Assembly: GCF_002163755.1 (NCBI RefSeq)
Contig: NZ_CP015863.1
Location: 2,976,001-3,040,000, forward strand
Direction: 5' to 3'
DNA length: 64,000 nucleotides
Origin: Vibrio campbellii CAIM 519 = NBRC 15631 = ATCC 25920
GTDB lineage: Bacteria; Pseudomonadota; Gammaproteobacteria; Enterobacterales; Vibrionaceae
Shown here: positions 16,068-23,044 of the stretch, piece by piece
Position numbering within the stretch: the first letter of the stretch is position 1
How the letters are laid out: the number at the start of each line of letters is the position of its first letter
Notes under the pieces: generated by a model
Database searches by the model: none
What the model was told of the DNA's origin: nothing
What the model saw: only the letters and a program-made list of their open reading frames with translations
Program-made: the position numbers and the translations under genes

Positions 16068-18635
16068 GTGAAGTTCATAAAGCGTTTATTATTTTTAACA
16101 TTGATTTGCATAATTCTTGGAGTCACCACAATTTTTGGCTTCTATCAATACGTGAAGCCTGAATTGCCAGATGTTGCAACCTTAAAAGATGTTGAATTAC
16201 AAACACCTATGCAGGTTTTTAGTCAAGACGGGAAACTGATCGCACAGTTTGGTGAGAAACGCCGAATTCCTGTTACTTACGACGAAATTCCGCAAGATTT
16301 AATTCATGCGCTGATCGCGACCGAAGATAGCCGATTTTACGAGCACCCAGGTATCGACCCAATCGGTATTACACGTGCGGCAGTCGTCGTTGCATTATCT
16401 GGTTCTGCAAAGCAAGGTGCGAGTACCATTACTCAGCAGCTAGCGCGTAACTTCTTCCTATCCAACGAGAAGAAGATCATGCGTAAAGTGAAAGAGATCT
16501 TCATTGCGATTCACATTGAGCAGCTTTTGACGAAGCAAGAGATCATGGAACTGTACGTTAACAAGATCTTCCTTGGTTACCGCTCATACGGTTTCGGTGC
16601 CGCAGCTCAGGTTTATTTTGGTAAAAGCCTAAATGAACTCACGCTAAGTGAAATCGCAACGCTTGGTGGTATGCCAAAAGCACCATCAACCTTGAACCCA
16701 CTCTATTCACTCGAACGTGCAACAAACCGTCGTAATGTCGTTCTGATGCGTATGCTCGATGAGAAATACATCACTCAGGAGCAATACGATGAAGCACGTG
16801 CTGAGCCAATTGTCGCTCGCTACCACAGTGCTGAGATTGAGCTTTCTGCCCCATATGTTGCAGAGCTTGCACGCTCATGGGCAGTGAAAGAGTACGGTGC
16901 AGAAAAAGCCTATACCTCTGGCTTAAACATCTACATGACAGTAGATTCAAAACTGCAAGACGCAGCAAACAAAGCGGCGATCAATAACATCCTTGCTTAC
17001 GACGAGCGTCATGGCTACCGCGGTGCTGAGAAAGTATTGTGGAAACAAGGTGAAACCGCTTGGGATACAGAGCAGATTGAAAAACATCTGAAGAAGCAAC
17101 CGACTTACGGACAACTTTACCCAGCGGTCGTGACTAAAGTCGATGACAAAACAGCGCAAGTTTGGGTCAAGAACAACGATGAACAAACCATCGCTTGGAC
17201 TGGTATGAACTGGGCTCGTAAGTACCTGACGGATGAACGCCAAGGCGCCGTACCAAAGTCAGCTAAACAGATTTTGGAATCAGGCCAACAAATTTGGGTT
17301 CGTGAAATCAGCACAACCGATAAAGACGGCAACACCATCAACAGCTGGAAGCTAAGCCAAGTACCAAGTGCAAACACGGCATTTGTGGCAATGAATCCGG
17401 AAAACGGTGCTGTGCTTTCTCTGGTTGGTGGCTTTAACTTTGTTCACAGCAAGTTTAACCGTGCGACTATGTCAGTGCGCCAAGTAGGTTCAAGTATCAA
17501 ACCTTTCATCTACTCAGCGGCAATAAACAAAGGTCTCACTCTTGCTTCTCTAGTGAACGATGCGCCAATCAACAAATGGGATGCAGGTTCTGGTTCTGCA
17601 TGGCGTCCAAAGAACTCACCACCAACATACGTGGGCCCTACTCGTCTGCGTATCGGTCTAGCACAGTCTAAAAACGTAATGGCAGTGCGTACTCTTCGTG
17701 AAGTTGGTTTGGACGAGACTCGTGAATATCTAACGCGTTTTGGCTTTGATATTGACGAAGTGCCACGTTCAGAGACCATCGCGCTTGGTGCAGGTAGCTT
17801 AACGCCAATGAAAGTGGCACAGGGTTACTCTGTATTTGCCAATGGCGGTTACTATGTAGAACCTTTCTACATTGACCATGTAGAAGACTCATTCGGTGAA
17901 GTGCTGTTTAAAGCAAACCCGAAAGTGATCTGTCAGCACGATTGCCCTCAAATGGAACAGCACGTTCCAGCTGAAGATAAGTTTGCTGCAGAGTTTGGTG
18001 AACAAGACGTAACGCCGGAAAACATCGCTCCAGACAACGCTCTAGAAAACGATACTCCGCAATACGCGAAACAAGTTATCTCAGCGCAAAACGCGTTCCT
18101 AATGCGTGAAATGATGTACAGCAACATCTGGGGTGGCGGTAGCTGGCGTGATGGCACAGGTTGGAACGGTACTGGCTGGCGTGCACAGAAACTTGAACGT
18201 CGCGATATCGGCGGTAAAACCGGTACAACCAACGACTCAAAAGATACTTGGTATAATGGTTACGGCCCTGGCATTGTGGCGATCGCATGGGTTGGTTTCG
18301 ATGACCACTCTCGTACGCTTGGCCGCACAACCGTGAACAGTAACCTTGGTAAAGGCCAGATCTCTGGTGCAGAATCAGGTGCTAAGACGGCTGAGCCAGC
18401 TTGGATTGACTTCATGCATGCTGCTTTAGAAGGTAAACCACAGCAGAGCAAGAATATTCCAGATGATATCGTTCGTGTACGTATCGACCGTGATAGCGGC
18501 CTATTGACGCACAAAGTCGATGGCTCATCGATGTTCGAATACTTCGAGAAAGGTACAGAGCCAACTGAGTACGTCGGTAACAGTCTAGAAGACAGTATCT
18601 ACTCTGGTGGCGGTGGCTCAGAAGAGCTGTTCTAG
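16068..18635 (+). CDS. mrcA: Penicillin-binding protein 1A (bifunctional transglycosylase/transpeptidase)
   Basis: Class A PBP that polymerises and cross-links peptidoglycan at the inner membrane. One N-terminal membrane helix (residues about 5-28) precedes the GT51 glycosyltransferase domain with TEDSRFYEHPGID and QGASTITQQLARN. An OB-like insertion follows, then the transpeptidase domain with the nucleophile motif SSIKP (about 475) and KTGTT (about 716). Length is 855 aa. It starts with GTG after a weak Shine-Dalgarno. Divergent from pilM, a pairing widespread in gammaproteobacteria, and followed by a strong terminator. Confidence 0.96.
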   Translation: MKFIKRLLFLTLICIILGVTTIFGFYQYVKPELPDVATLKDVELQTPMQVFSQDGKLIAQFGEKRRIPVTYDEIPQDLIHALIATEDSRFYEHPGIDPIGITRAAVVVALSGSAKQGASTITQQLARNFFLSNEKKIMRKVKEIFIAIHIEQLLTKQEIMELYVNKIFLGYRSYGFGAAAQVYFGKSLNELTLSEIATLGGMPKAPSTLNPLYSLERATNRRNVVLMRMLDEKYITQEQYDEARAEPIVARYHSAEIELSAPYVAELARSWAVKEYGAEKAYTSGLNIYMTVDSKLQDAANKAAINNILAYDERHGYRGAEKVLWKQGETAWDTEQIEKHLKKQPTYGQLYPAVVTKVDDKTAQVWVKNNDEQTIAWTGMNWARKYLTDERQGAVPKSAKQILESGQQIWVREISTTDKDGNTINSWKLSQVPSANTAFVAMNPENGAVLSLVGGFNFVHSKFNRATMSVRQVGSSIKPFIYSAAINKGLTLASLVNDAPINKWDAGSGSAWRPKNSPPTYVGPTRLRIGLAQSKNVMAVRTLREVGLDETREYLTRFGFDIDEVPRSETIALGAGSLTPMKVAQGYSVFANGGYYVEPFYIDHVEDSFGEVLFKANPKVICQHDCPQMEQHVPAEDKFAAEFGEQDVTPENIAPDNALENDTPQYAKQVISAQNAFLMREMMYSNIWGGGSWRDGTGWNGTGWRAQKLERRDIGGKTGTTNDSKDTWYNGYGPGIVAIAWVGFDDHSRTLGRTTVNSNLGKGQISGAESGAKTAEPAWIDFMHAALEGKPQQSKNIPDDIVRVRIDRDSGLLTHKVDGSSMFEYFEKGTEPTEYVGNSLEDSIYSGGGGSEELF

Positions 18636-18653
18636 TACCGAACTAACGATATG

Positions 18654-18683
18654 AAAAAGGGAGCCATTAAGCTCCCTTTTTGT
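18654..18683 (+). terminator. Terminator of mrcA (bidirectional, also oxyR)
   Basis: An 11-bp stem, 18654-18664 with 18671-18681, loop CATTAA, with A- and T-runs at its edges. It lies between the convergent mrcA and oxyR genes and can serve both. Confidence 0.88.
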
Positions 18684-18713
18684 TTATCTGGATTATCTGA
18701 TTTAAGCAGAGAC

Positions 18714-19622
18714 TTAAGCTGCAATAGAGTTTTGTTTCGCTTCCAGAATACTTTTAATTGTCGAAGCCAGCGCTTCGAAGCGAGCACGCAGTGGTGAACC
18801 TGGACGGTAAACCAAAACAATACTGCGAGAAGGCGTAGGGTTCACAGCTGGAACGTAACATACGCCATCTTTTTTCTTCTCATGCGGCACAGATAACTCT
18901 GGAAGCAACGTAATACCAGCGCCAGCAGCTACCATGTTACGCAGCGTCTCTAGACTGGTCGCTTTGAAACGCTCGTCGTCTTTGGCTCCAGCAGCAAAGC
19001 AGAACCCCAGAGCTTGGTCACGCAAACAATGGCCATCACCTAACGCCAATACGGTTCGACCATTAAGATCCAGCATGTCGATATGATCTAAGCCTGCCCA
19101 TTCATGGTCACAAGGTACAGCAACGCTCAACGGCTCATTGTAGACTTCAATCTCTTTGAAAGGCGCTGTCTCGTCAACAGAGGCCAATACTAGGCAATCT
19201 AGTTTGCCCTCTTCTAACTGACGAACCAATTGGTGGGTTTGAGCCTCATGCAGAAACAGTTCCAATTCAGGAAACTCTTCTTTTAATCGAGGAACGATCT
19301 TAGGTAGCAAGTAAGGCCCAACGGTCGGGATAAAGCCAATATGCATTGGTCCCGTCATGGCACCACTTTGGCCACTCGCCATATCTTTGAAGGTTTTTAC
19401 TTCACTTAAGATGCGTTTTGCTTGCTCCACCAACTGCAAACCAGAATCGGTAAACAGCACTCGACGGCTGCTTCTTTCTAGTAATGCCGTGCCCAGTTCA
19501 TCTTCTAGTTTACGAATCTGGCCACTCAAAGTTGGTTGGCTAACAAAACAGGCTTCCGCTGCTTTTCGAAAATGCTTGTGCTCCGCAAGCGCCACCAAGT
19601 ACTCAAAATCTCGGATATTCAT
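18714..19622 (-). CDS. oxyR: Hydrogen peroxide-sensing LysR-type regulator OxyR
   Basis: A LysR-family activator with an N-terminal winged helix (MNIRDFEYLVALAEHKHFRKAA) and a C-terminal sensor domain. The redox cysteines of E. coli OxyR are present at the same positions, Cys199 in GDGHCLRD and Cys208 in LGFCFAAG, so peroxide sensing by disulfide formation is well supported. Length is 302 aa. It is divergent from the peroxiredoxin-glutaredoxin gene, with an OxyR-type site in the shared intergenic region beginning 27 bp from its start codon, so autoregulation is likely. Confidence 0.96.
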   Translation of the reverse strand: MNIRDFEYLVALAEHKHFRKAAEACFVSQPTLSGQIRKLEDELGTALLERSSRRVLFTDSGLQLVEQAKRILSEVKTFKDMASGQSGAMTGPMHIGFIPTVGPYLLPKIVPRLKEEFPELELFLHEAQTHQLVRQLEEGKLDCLVLASVDETAPFKEIEVYNEPLSVAVPCDHEWAGLDHIDMLDLNGRTVLALGDGHCLRDQALGFCFAAGAKDDERFKATSLETLRNMVAAGAGITLLPELSVPHEKKKDGVCYVPAVNPTPSRSIVLVYRPGSPLRARFEALASTIKSILEAKQNSIAA

Positions 19623-19648
19623 ACGTACGATTCGCTTCTTGTTTAGCG

Positions 19649-19685
19649 ATAGAAATAATCTATCAAAACCATAGCATTAAACGAT
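19649..19685. promoter_or_regulatory. OxyR binding site between oxyR and the peroxiredoxin gene
   Basis: Four half-sites at the exact OxyR spacing: ATAG (19649-19652), CTAT (19660-19663), ATAG (19671-19674) and CGAT (19682-19685), each pair separated by 7 bp. This matches the established ATAG-N7-CTAT-N7-ATAG-N7-CTAT arrangement with a single base change. Confidence 0.85.
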
Positions 19686-19796
19686 TAGAACTATCAAAGT
19701 TTTTTTTCAATAATGAGCTCAACAAAACGAAACTGAGCGACAAATAACGCTAAGCTCGAAAACGAATTATTTCATAAATTTAAAAAGGAAATCATC

Positions 19797-20525
19797 ATGT
19801 TTGCATCAAAAGAAGGTCAAGCTGTACCACAAGTTACTTTTCCGACTCGTAAAGGTGACGCATGGGTGAACGTAACCACGGATGAGCTGTTTAAAGACAG
19901 AACGGTTATCGTATTCAGCTTGCCAGGTGCGTTTACTCCGACGTGTTCGTCGAGCCACCTACCTCGTTACAACGAGTTGTTCTCAGTATTTAAAGAACAC
20001 GGCGTGGATGAAATTCTATGTGTGTCAGTGAACGATACGTTTGTAATGAACGCATGGAAAGCTGACCAAGAAGCAGAAAACATCACTTTCATTCCAGATG
20101 GTAACGGTGAGTTCACAGACGGCATGGGTATGCTAGTGGACAAAAACGACATCGGCTTCGGCAAGCGTTCATGGCGTTACAGCATGCTAGTGAAAAACGG
20201 CGTGGTTGAGAAAATGTTCATCGAACCAAACGAGCCAGGCGACCCGTTCAAAGTTTCTGACGCAGACACAATGATGAACTACGTAGCACCTGAGTACAAA
20301 ACTCAAGAATCTATCACGGTGTTCACTAAACCAGGTTGTCCTTTCTGCATGAGGGCGAAACAAAATCTGATTGACCACGGTCTTCAATATGAAGAAGTGA
20401 TTCTGGGTAAAGACGCAACAACAGTAAGTCTACGTGCAATATCTGGTCGCACAACGGTTCCTCAAGTCTTCATCGGTGGTAAACACATCGGCGGTAGCGA
20501 AGAGCTAGAAGCTTACCTAGGTTAA
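19797..20525 (+). CDS. Hybrid peroxiredoxin-glutaredoxin peroxidase
   Basis: A fusion of a Prx5-type peroxiredoxin (residues about 1-160) and a glutaredoxin (about 170-242). The peroxidatic cysteine is Cys50 in PGAFTPTCSSSHLPRY; the glutaredoxin active site is CPFC at 181-184 in TKPGCPFCMRAK. The second half carries TTVPQVFIGGKHIGGSEEL, the glutathione-binding glutaredoxin motif. It reduces peroxides with glutathione as donor, as shown for the Haemophilus homologue. It starts at the ATG after AAAAAGGAAATCATC. It lies divergent from oxyR across the OxyR site, so it should be peroxide-induced. Confidence 0.94.
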   Translation: MFASKEGQAVPQVTFPTRKGDAWVNVTTDELFKDRTVIVFSLPGAFTPTCSSSHLPRYNELFSVFKEHGVDEILCVSVNDTFVMNAWKADQEAENITFIPDGNGEFTDGMGMLVDKNDIGFGKRSWRYSMLVKNGVVEKMFIEPNEPGDPFKVSDADTMMNYVAPEYKTQESITVFTKPGCPFCMRAKQNLIDHGLQYEEVILGKDATTVSLRAISGRTTVPQVFIGGKHIGGSEELEAYLG

Positions 20526-20579
20526 TAGTTTGCCTAATGGGCTTGGGTTGGCAATCTCGCTGTCCAGAATTCAGCCCTA

Positions 20580-20611
20580 GGTCTCCCGGAGCATCCCTCG
20601 CCCGGGAGACC
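20580..20611 (+). terminator. GC-rich hairpin after the peroxiredoxin gene
   Basis: A 10-bp perfect stem (20580-20589 with 20602-20611) with a 12-nt loop, 55 bp after the stop. It lacks a proper U-tract (ATCCCTCTC follows), so it may be a weak terminator or a 3' stabilising structure. Confidence 0.5.
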
Positions 20612-20640
20612 ATCCCTCTCAATTACTTCCTATGCTTAGT

Positions 20641-20681
20641 CTTGATAACTGGTTGTCTTCACCGTTCAACCGGTTATCAAG
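20641..20681. repeat. 15-bp inverted repeat upstream of the lipoamide dehydrogenase-like gene
   Basis: 20641-20655 and 20667-20681 are inverted copies of CTTGATAACYGGTTG with one mismatch and an 11-bp spacer. There is no U-run after it, so it does not look like a terminator. It may be an operator or leader hairpin for the gene starting at 20753. No regulator is recognised. Confidence 0.6.
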
Positions 20682-20752
20682 ATTAATGAACTCAAATTCA
20701 CTCATCCAAACTTAGTCACTTCAACTGCGTTTGGGAAAAACGAGAATCCATT

Positions 20753-22225
20753 ATGAAACGGTTAAATGTCGACGTAGCAATTATTGGTGGTGGTACTGCA
20801 GGTCTTGGCGCCTACCGCGCAGCAAAAGCACACACCGACAGTGTTGTGATGATTGAAGGTGGTCCTTACGGCACAACATGTGCTCGTGTCGGATGCATGC
20901 CATCGAAGCTATTAATCGCCGCAGCAGAAAGCGTACACCAGATCGAGAAAGCACCGGGCTTTGGTGTACATCCACAAGGCGAGATTTACATTAACGGCCG
21001 TGAAGTCATGGATCGAGTAAAGCGTGAACGTGACCGCTTTGTTGGCTTTGTGTTGGAAGGCGTCGATGAGATCCCTGCTGAAGATAAAGTGTCGGGTTAT
21101 GCTAAGTTTGCCACAGACAACACGTTAATCGTTGATGACCACACTCAAATCACAGCTAAGCGTATTGTGATCGCAACAGGCTCGCGTCCAGCATACCCTG
21201 CTGTATGGAATGAACTCGGCGACCGCTTAGTAATTAACGATGATGTATTCGATTGGGATGACTTGCCAGAATCTGTTGCCGTATTTGGCCCAGGTGTGAT
21301 TGGTCTTGAATTAGGTCAAGCACTGCATCGTTTAGGTGTAAATGTGAAGCTATTTGGTCTTGGTGGTCAAGTAGGACCATTGACCGATCCTGAAGTGATG
21401 GCGTACGCCGATAAAGCCTTCAAAGAAGAGTTTTACCTTGATGCCGATGTAAAAGTCGAAAGCATGAAACGCATTGCTTCATCAGACAACAGCGAAGAGG
21501 ATAAAGTTGAGATCCAATTCATCAACCACGATGGTGAACTAGAAACCTTTATTGTTGATTACGTATTGGCAGCAACTGGTCGTCGCCCGAATGTCGACAA
21601 GTTGTCGATTGAAAACACCAATGTGGCACTGGATGAGCGCGGCGTACCAACGGCGGATCATTACACGTTGCAAACCTCGGTAGAGAGCATCTTCATCGCA
21701 GGTGATGCAAGTAACCAAATTCCATTGCTACACGAAGCGGCAGACCAAGGTCGTATTGCCGGTGACAACGCAGGTCGTTTCCCTGATATTCGTGCAGGTC
21801 TACGTCGCTCATCGATCTCTGCCGTTTTCTCAGACCCACAGATTGCGATGGTAGGAGAGACCTTCAAGCAACTAGAGACGCGTTTAGGCACCTGTGGCTG
21901 CTTCGCAACGGGTGAAGTCTCATTTGAAAACCAAGGCCGCTCTCGTGTCATGCTTCGTAATAAAGGCATGTTGCATGTCTACGGAGAGCAAGGTACTGGC
22001 CGCTTCTTGGGAGCTGAAATGATGGGACCAAATGCCGAGCATTTAGCACACCTACTCGCTTGGGCACATCAGAACAAGATGACGGTTTCTGAGATGTTGG
22101 ATATGCCGTTTTATCACCCAGTGATTGAAGAAGGCGTTCGTACCGCACTACGAGATTTGAATGCGAAGCTTCACTTAGGTCCAGAGATGATCAAACACTG
22201 TCTTGATTGTGGTCCTGGTTGCTAA
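20753..22225 (+). CDS. Dihydrolipoyl dehydrogenase family flavoprotein
   Basis: A 490-aa FAD/NAD-dependent disulfide oxidoreductase. The FAD site is AIIGGGTAGLGA (9-20), the redox pair is Cys43 and Cys48 in TCARVGCMPSK, the second Rossmann site is AVFGPGVIGLELGQAL, and the dimerisation domain carries FYHPVIEEG with the catalytic His-Glu pair. It is not next to pyruvate or oxoglutarate dehydrogenase genes but follows the OxyR-linked peroxiredoxin, so a role in redox defence is inferred. An odd feature is the extra C-terminal Cys483, Cys486, Cys490 tail (CLDCGPGC). Its true electron acceptor is unknown. Confidence 0.85.
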   Translation: MKRLNVDVAIIGGGTAGLGAYRAAKAHTDSVVMIEGGPYGTTCARVGCMPSKLLIAAAESVHQIEKAPGFGVHPQGEIYINGREVMDRVKRERDRFVGFVLEGVDEIPAEDKVSGYAKFATDNTLIVDDHTQITAKRIVIATGSRPAYPAVWNELGDRLVINDDVFDWDDLPESVAVFGPGVIGLELGQALHRLGVNVKLFGLGGQVGPLTDPEVMAYADKAFKEEFYLDADVKVESMKRIASSDNSEEDKVEIQFINHDGELETFIVDYVLAATGRRPNVDKLSIENTNVALDERGVPTADHYTLQTSVESIFIAGDASNQIPLLHEAADQGRIAGDNAGRFPDIRAGLRRSSISAVFSDPQIAMVGETFKQLETRLGTCGCFATGEVSFENQGRSRVMLRNKGMLHVYGEQGTGRFLGAEMMGPNAEHLAHLLAWAHQNKMTVSEMLDMPFYHPVIEEGVRTALRDLNAKLHLGPEMIKHCLDCGPGC

Positions 22226-22256
22226 GGCTCACGCTTTACCTCCCGCCAAAAAACAA

Positions 22257-22283
22257 AAAGCCTCGTTTACACGAGGCTTTCTT
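22257..22283. terminator. Bidirectional terminator between the flavoprotein gene and the YnhF-like gene
   Basis: A 10-bp perfect stem (22257-22266 with 22271-22280), tetraloop TTAC, flanked by an A-run on the left and by CTT on the right. It lies between convergent genes. Confidence 0.82.
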
Positions 22284-22322
22284 ATTCCAGCTTTATCAAT
22301 TCAGGAATCAATAGAGTGGCGA

Positions 22323-22427
22323 TTATGCAGTCATCATTGCGTAACGGCTCACAAGCACAATAGCGGTAAAGCCAATTGTGAAGAAACCACCAGCAAGGCC
22401 TAGTGCTACTTTGAGTTCTGTCGACAT
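22323..22427 (-). CDS. YnhF family small membrane protein, 34 aa
   Basis: Translating the minus strand from the ATG at 22427 gives a 34-residue protein, MSTELKVALG then LAGGFFTIGFTAIVLVSRYAMMTA, ending in TAA. One membrane helix spans about residues 7-26. The start closely resembles Escherichia coli YnhF (MSTDLKFSL...), a 29-aa inner membrane miniprotein of unknown function. An AGGA lies about 12 bp upstream of the ATG. It is a free-standing gene between a bidirectional terminator and the divergent DUF3624 gene. The family call rests on my recall of the YnhF sequence. Confidence 0.7.
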   Translation of the reverse strand: MSTELKVALGLAGGFFTIGFTAIVLVSRYAMMTA

Positions 22428-22608
22428 TATAATTTTTCCTATTGTCAGGCTGACAGCGCACCATACACCAATTACGTGCTACACATTTTTAACCAAGTTA
22501 ATTTTCCATTTTTGGTTCGATAGACACGACATAGAATCCTGACAAAGAGAAACTCAAACATGAGTTAGCCGTTATAATCAGGGACAAATAGATAGTGTGG
22601 ATAGAACA

Positions 22609-22890
22609 ATGGCTTGTCGAAGTTGCCAAGAGCACTGGTTTTGGAAAAAGATCGGACGTTGCCAACGATGCATGGATCAACTGACGGTACTTTCTGTTTT
22701 ATGTTGGATCGTGTGGTGGTTTGCGTTTAAAGATGATCCGCAAAGTATTGAATCGATCGCACTGATCTTTGCCGGATTTACATTTAACGGCTTACTGTTT
22801 TTGCACCTATGGATTCGCTTTGTGGTTTTGCCGTGGCAGCGCCGTCGTGGAAAAGAAAGTAAGGATGATCATCACTCAGATAACAGATAG
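22609..22890 (+). CDS. DUF3624 family membrane protein
   Basis: A 93-aa protein with two N-terminal Cys pairs (MACRSCQEHWF and GRCQRCMDQ), resembling a zinc-ribbon-like knuckle, then two membrane helices (LTVLSVLCWIVWWFAF and IALIFAGFTFNGLLFLHLWI) and a basic tail. This matches DUF3624, a family seen mainly in Vibrionaceae; its function is unknown. I use the ATG at 22609 because the Cys-rich start follows directly; a GTG at 22597 is an alternative. Confidence 0.75.
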   Translation: MACRSCQEHWFWKKIGRCQRCMDQLTVLSVLCWIVWWFAFKDDPQSIESIALIFAGFTFNGLLFLHLWIRFVVLPWQRRRGKESKDDHHSDNR

Positions 22891-22895
22891 AAAAA

Positions 22896-22931
22896 AGCCC
22901 CAAAACCAATACCGGTCTTGGGGCTCTCTTA
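22896..22931. terminator. Bidirectional terminator, DUF3624 gene and argH
   Basis: A 12-nt stem with one mismatch (22896-22907 with 22914-22925) and loop AATACC. On the minus strand it is followed by TTTTTT, so it is a good terminator for argH even though it sits about 120 bp past that stop codon. Confidence 0.8.
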
Positions 22932-23044
22932 GATTCTTCTAAGAAAAAGCAGTGGTACTTTAATAGACCGGGCTTCCTCTCAAAGGTTCCAAATTTTTTT
23001 CTGATTTTTTTAGTATTTTCTTAAATACTAATAGAATCATCAAC

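Noticed and set aside
20580..20611. Considered the hairpin after the peroxiredoxin gene as a firm intrinsic terminator
   Set aside because: The stem is good but no U-run follows, so only a weak call is kept in the features.
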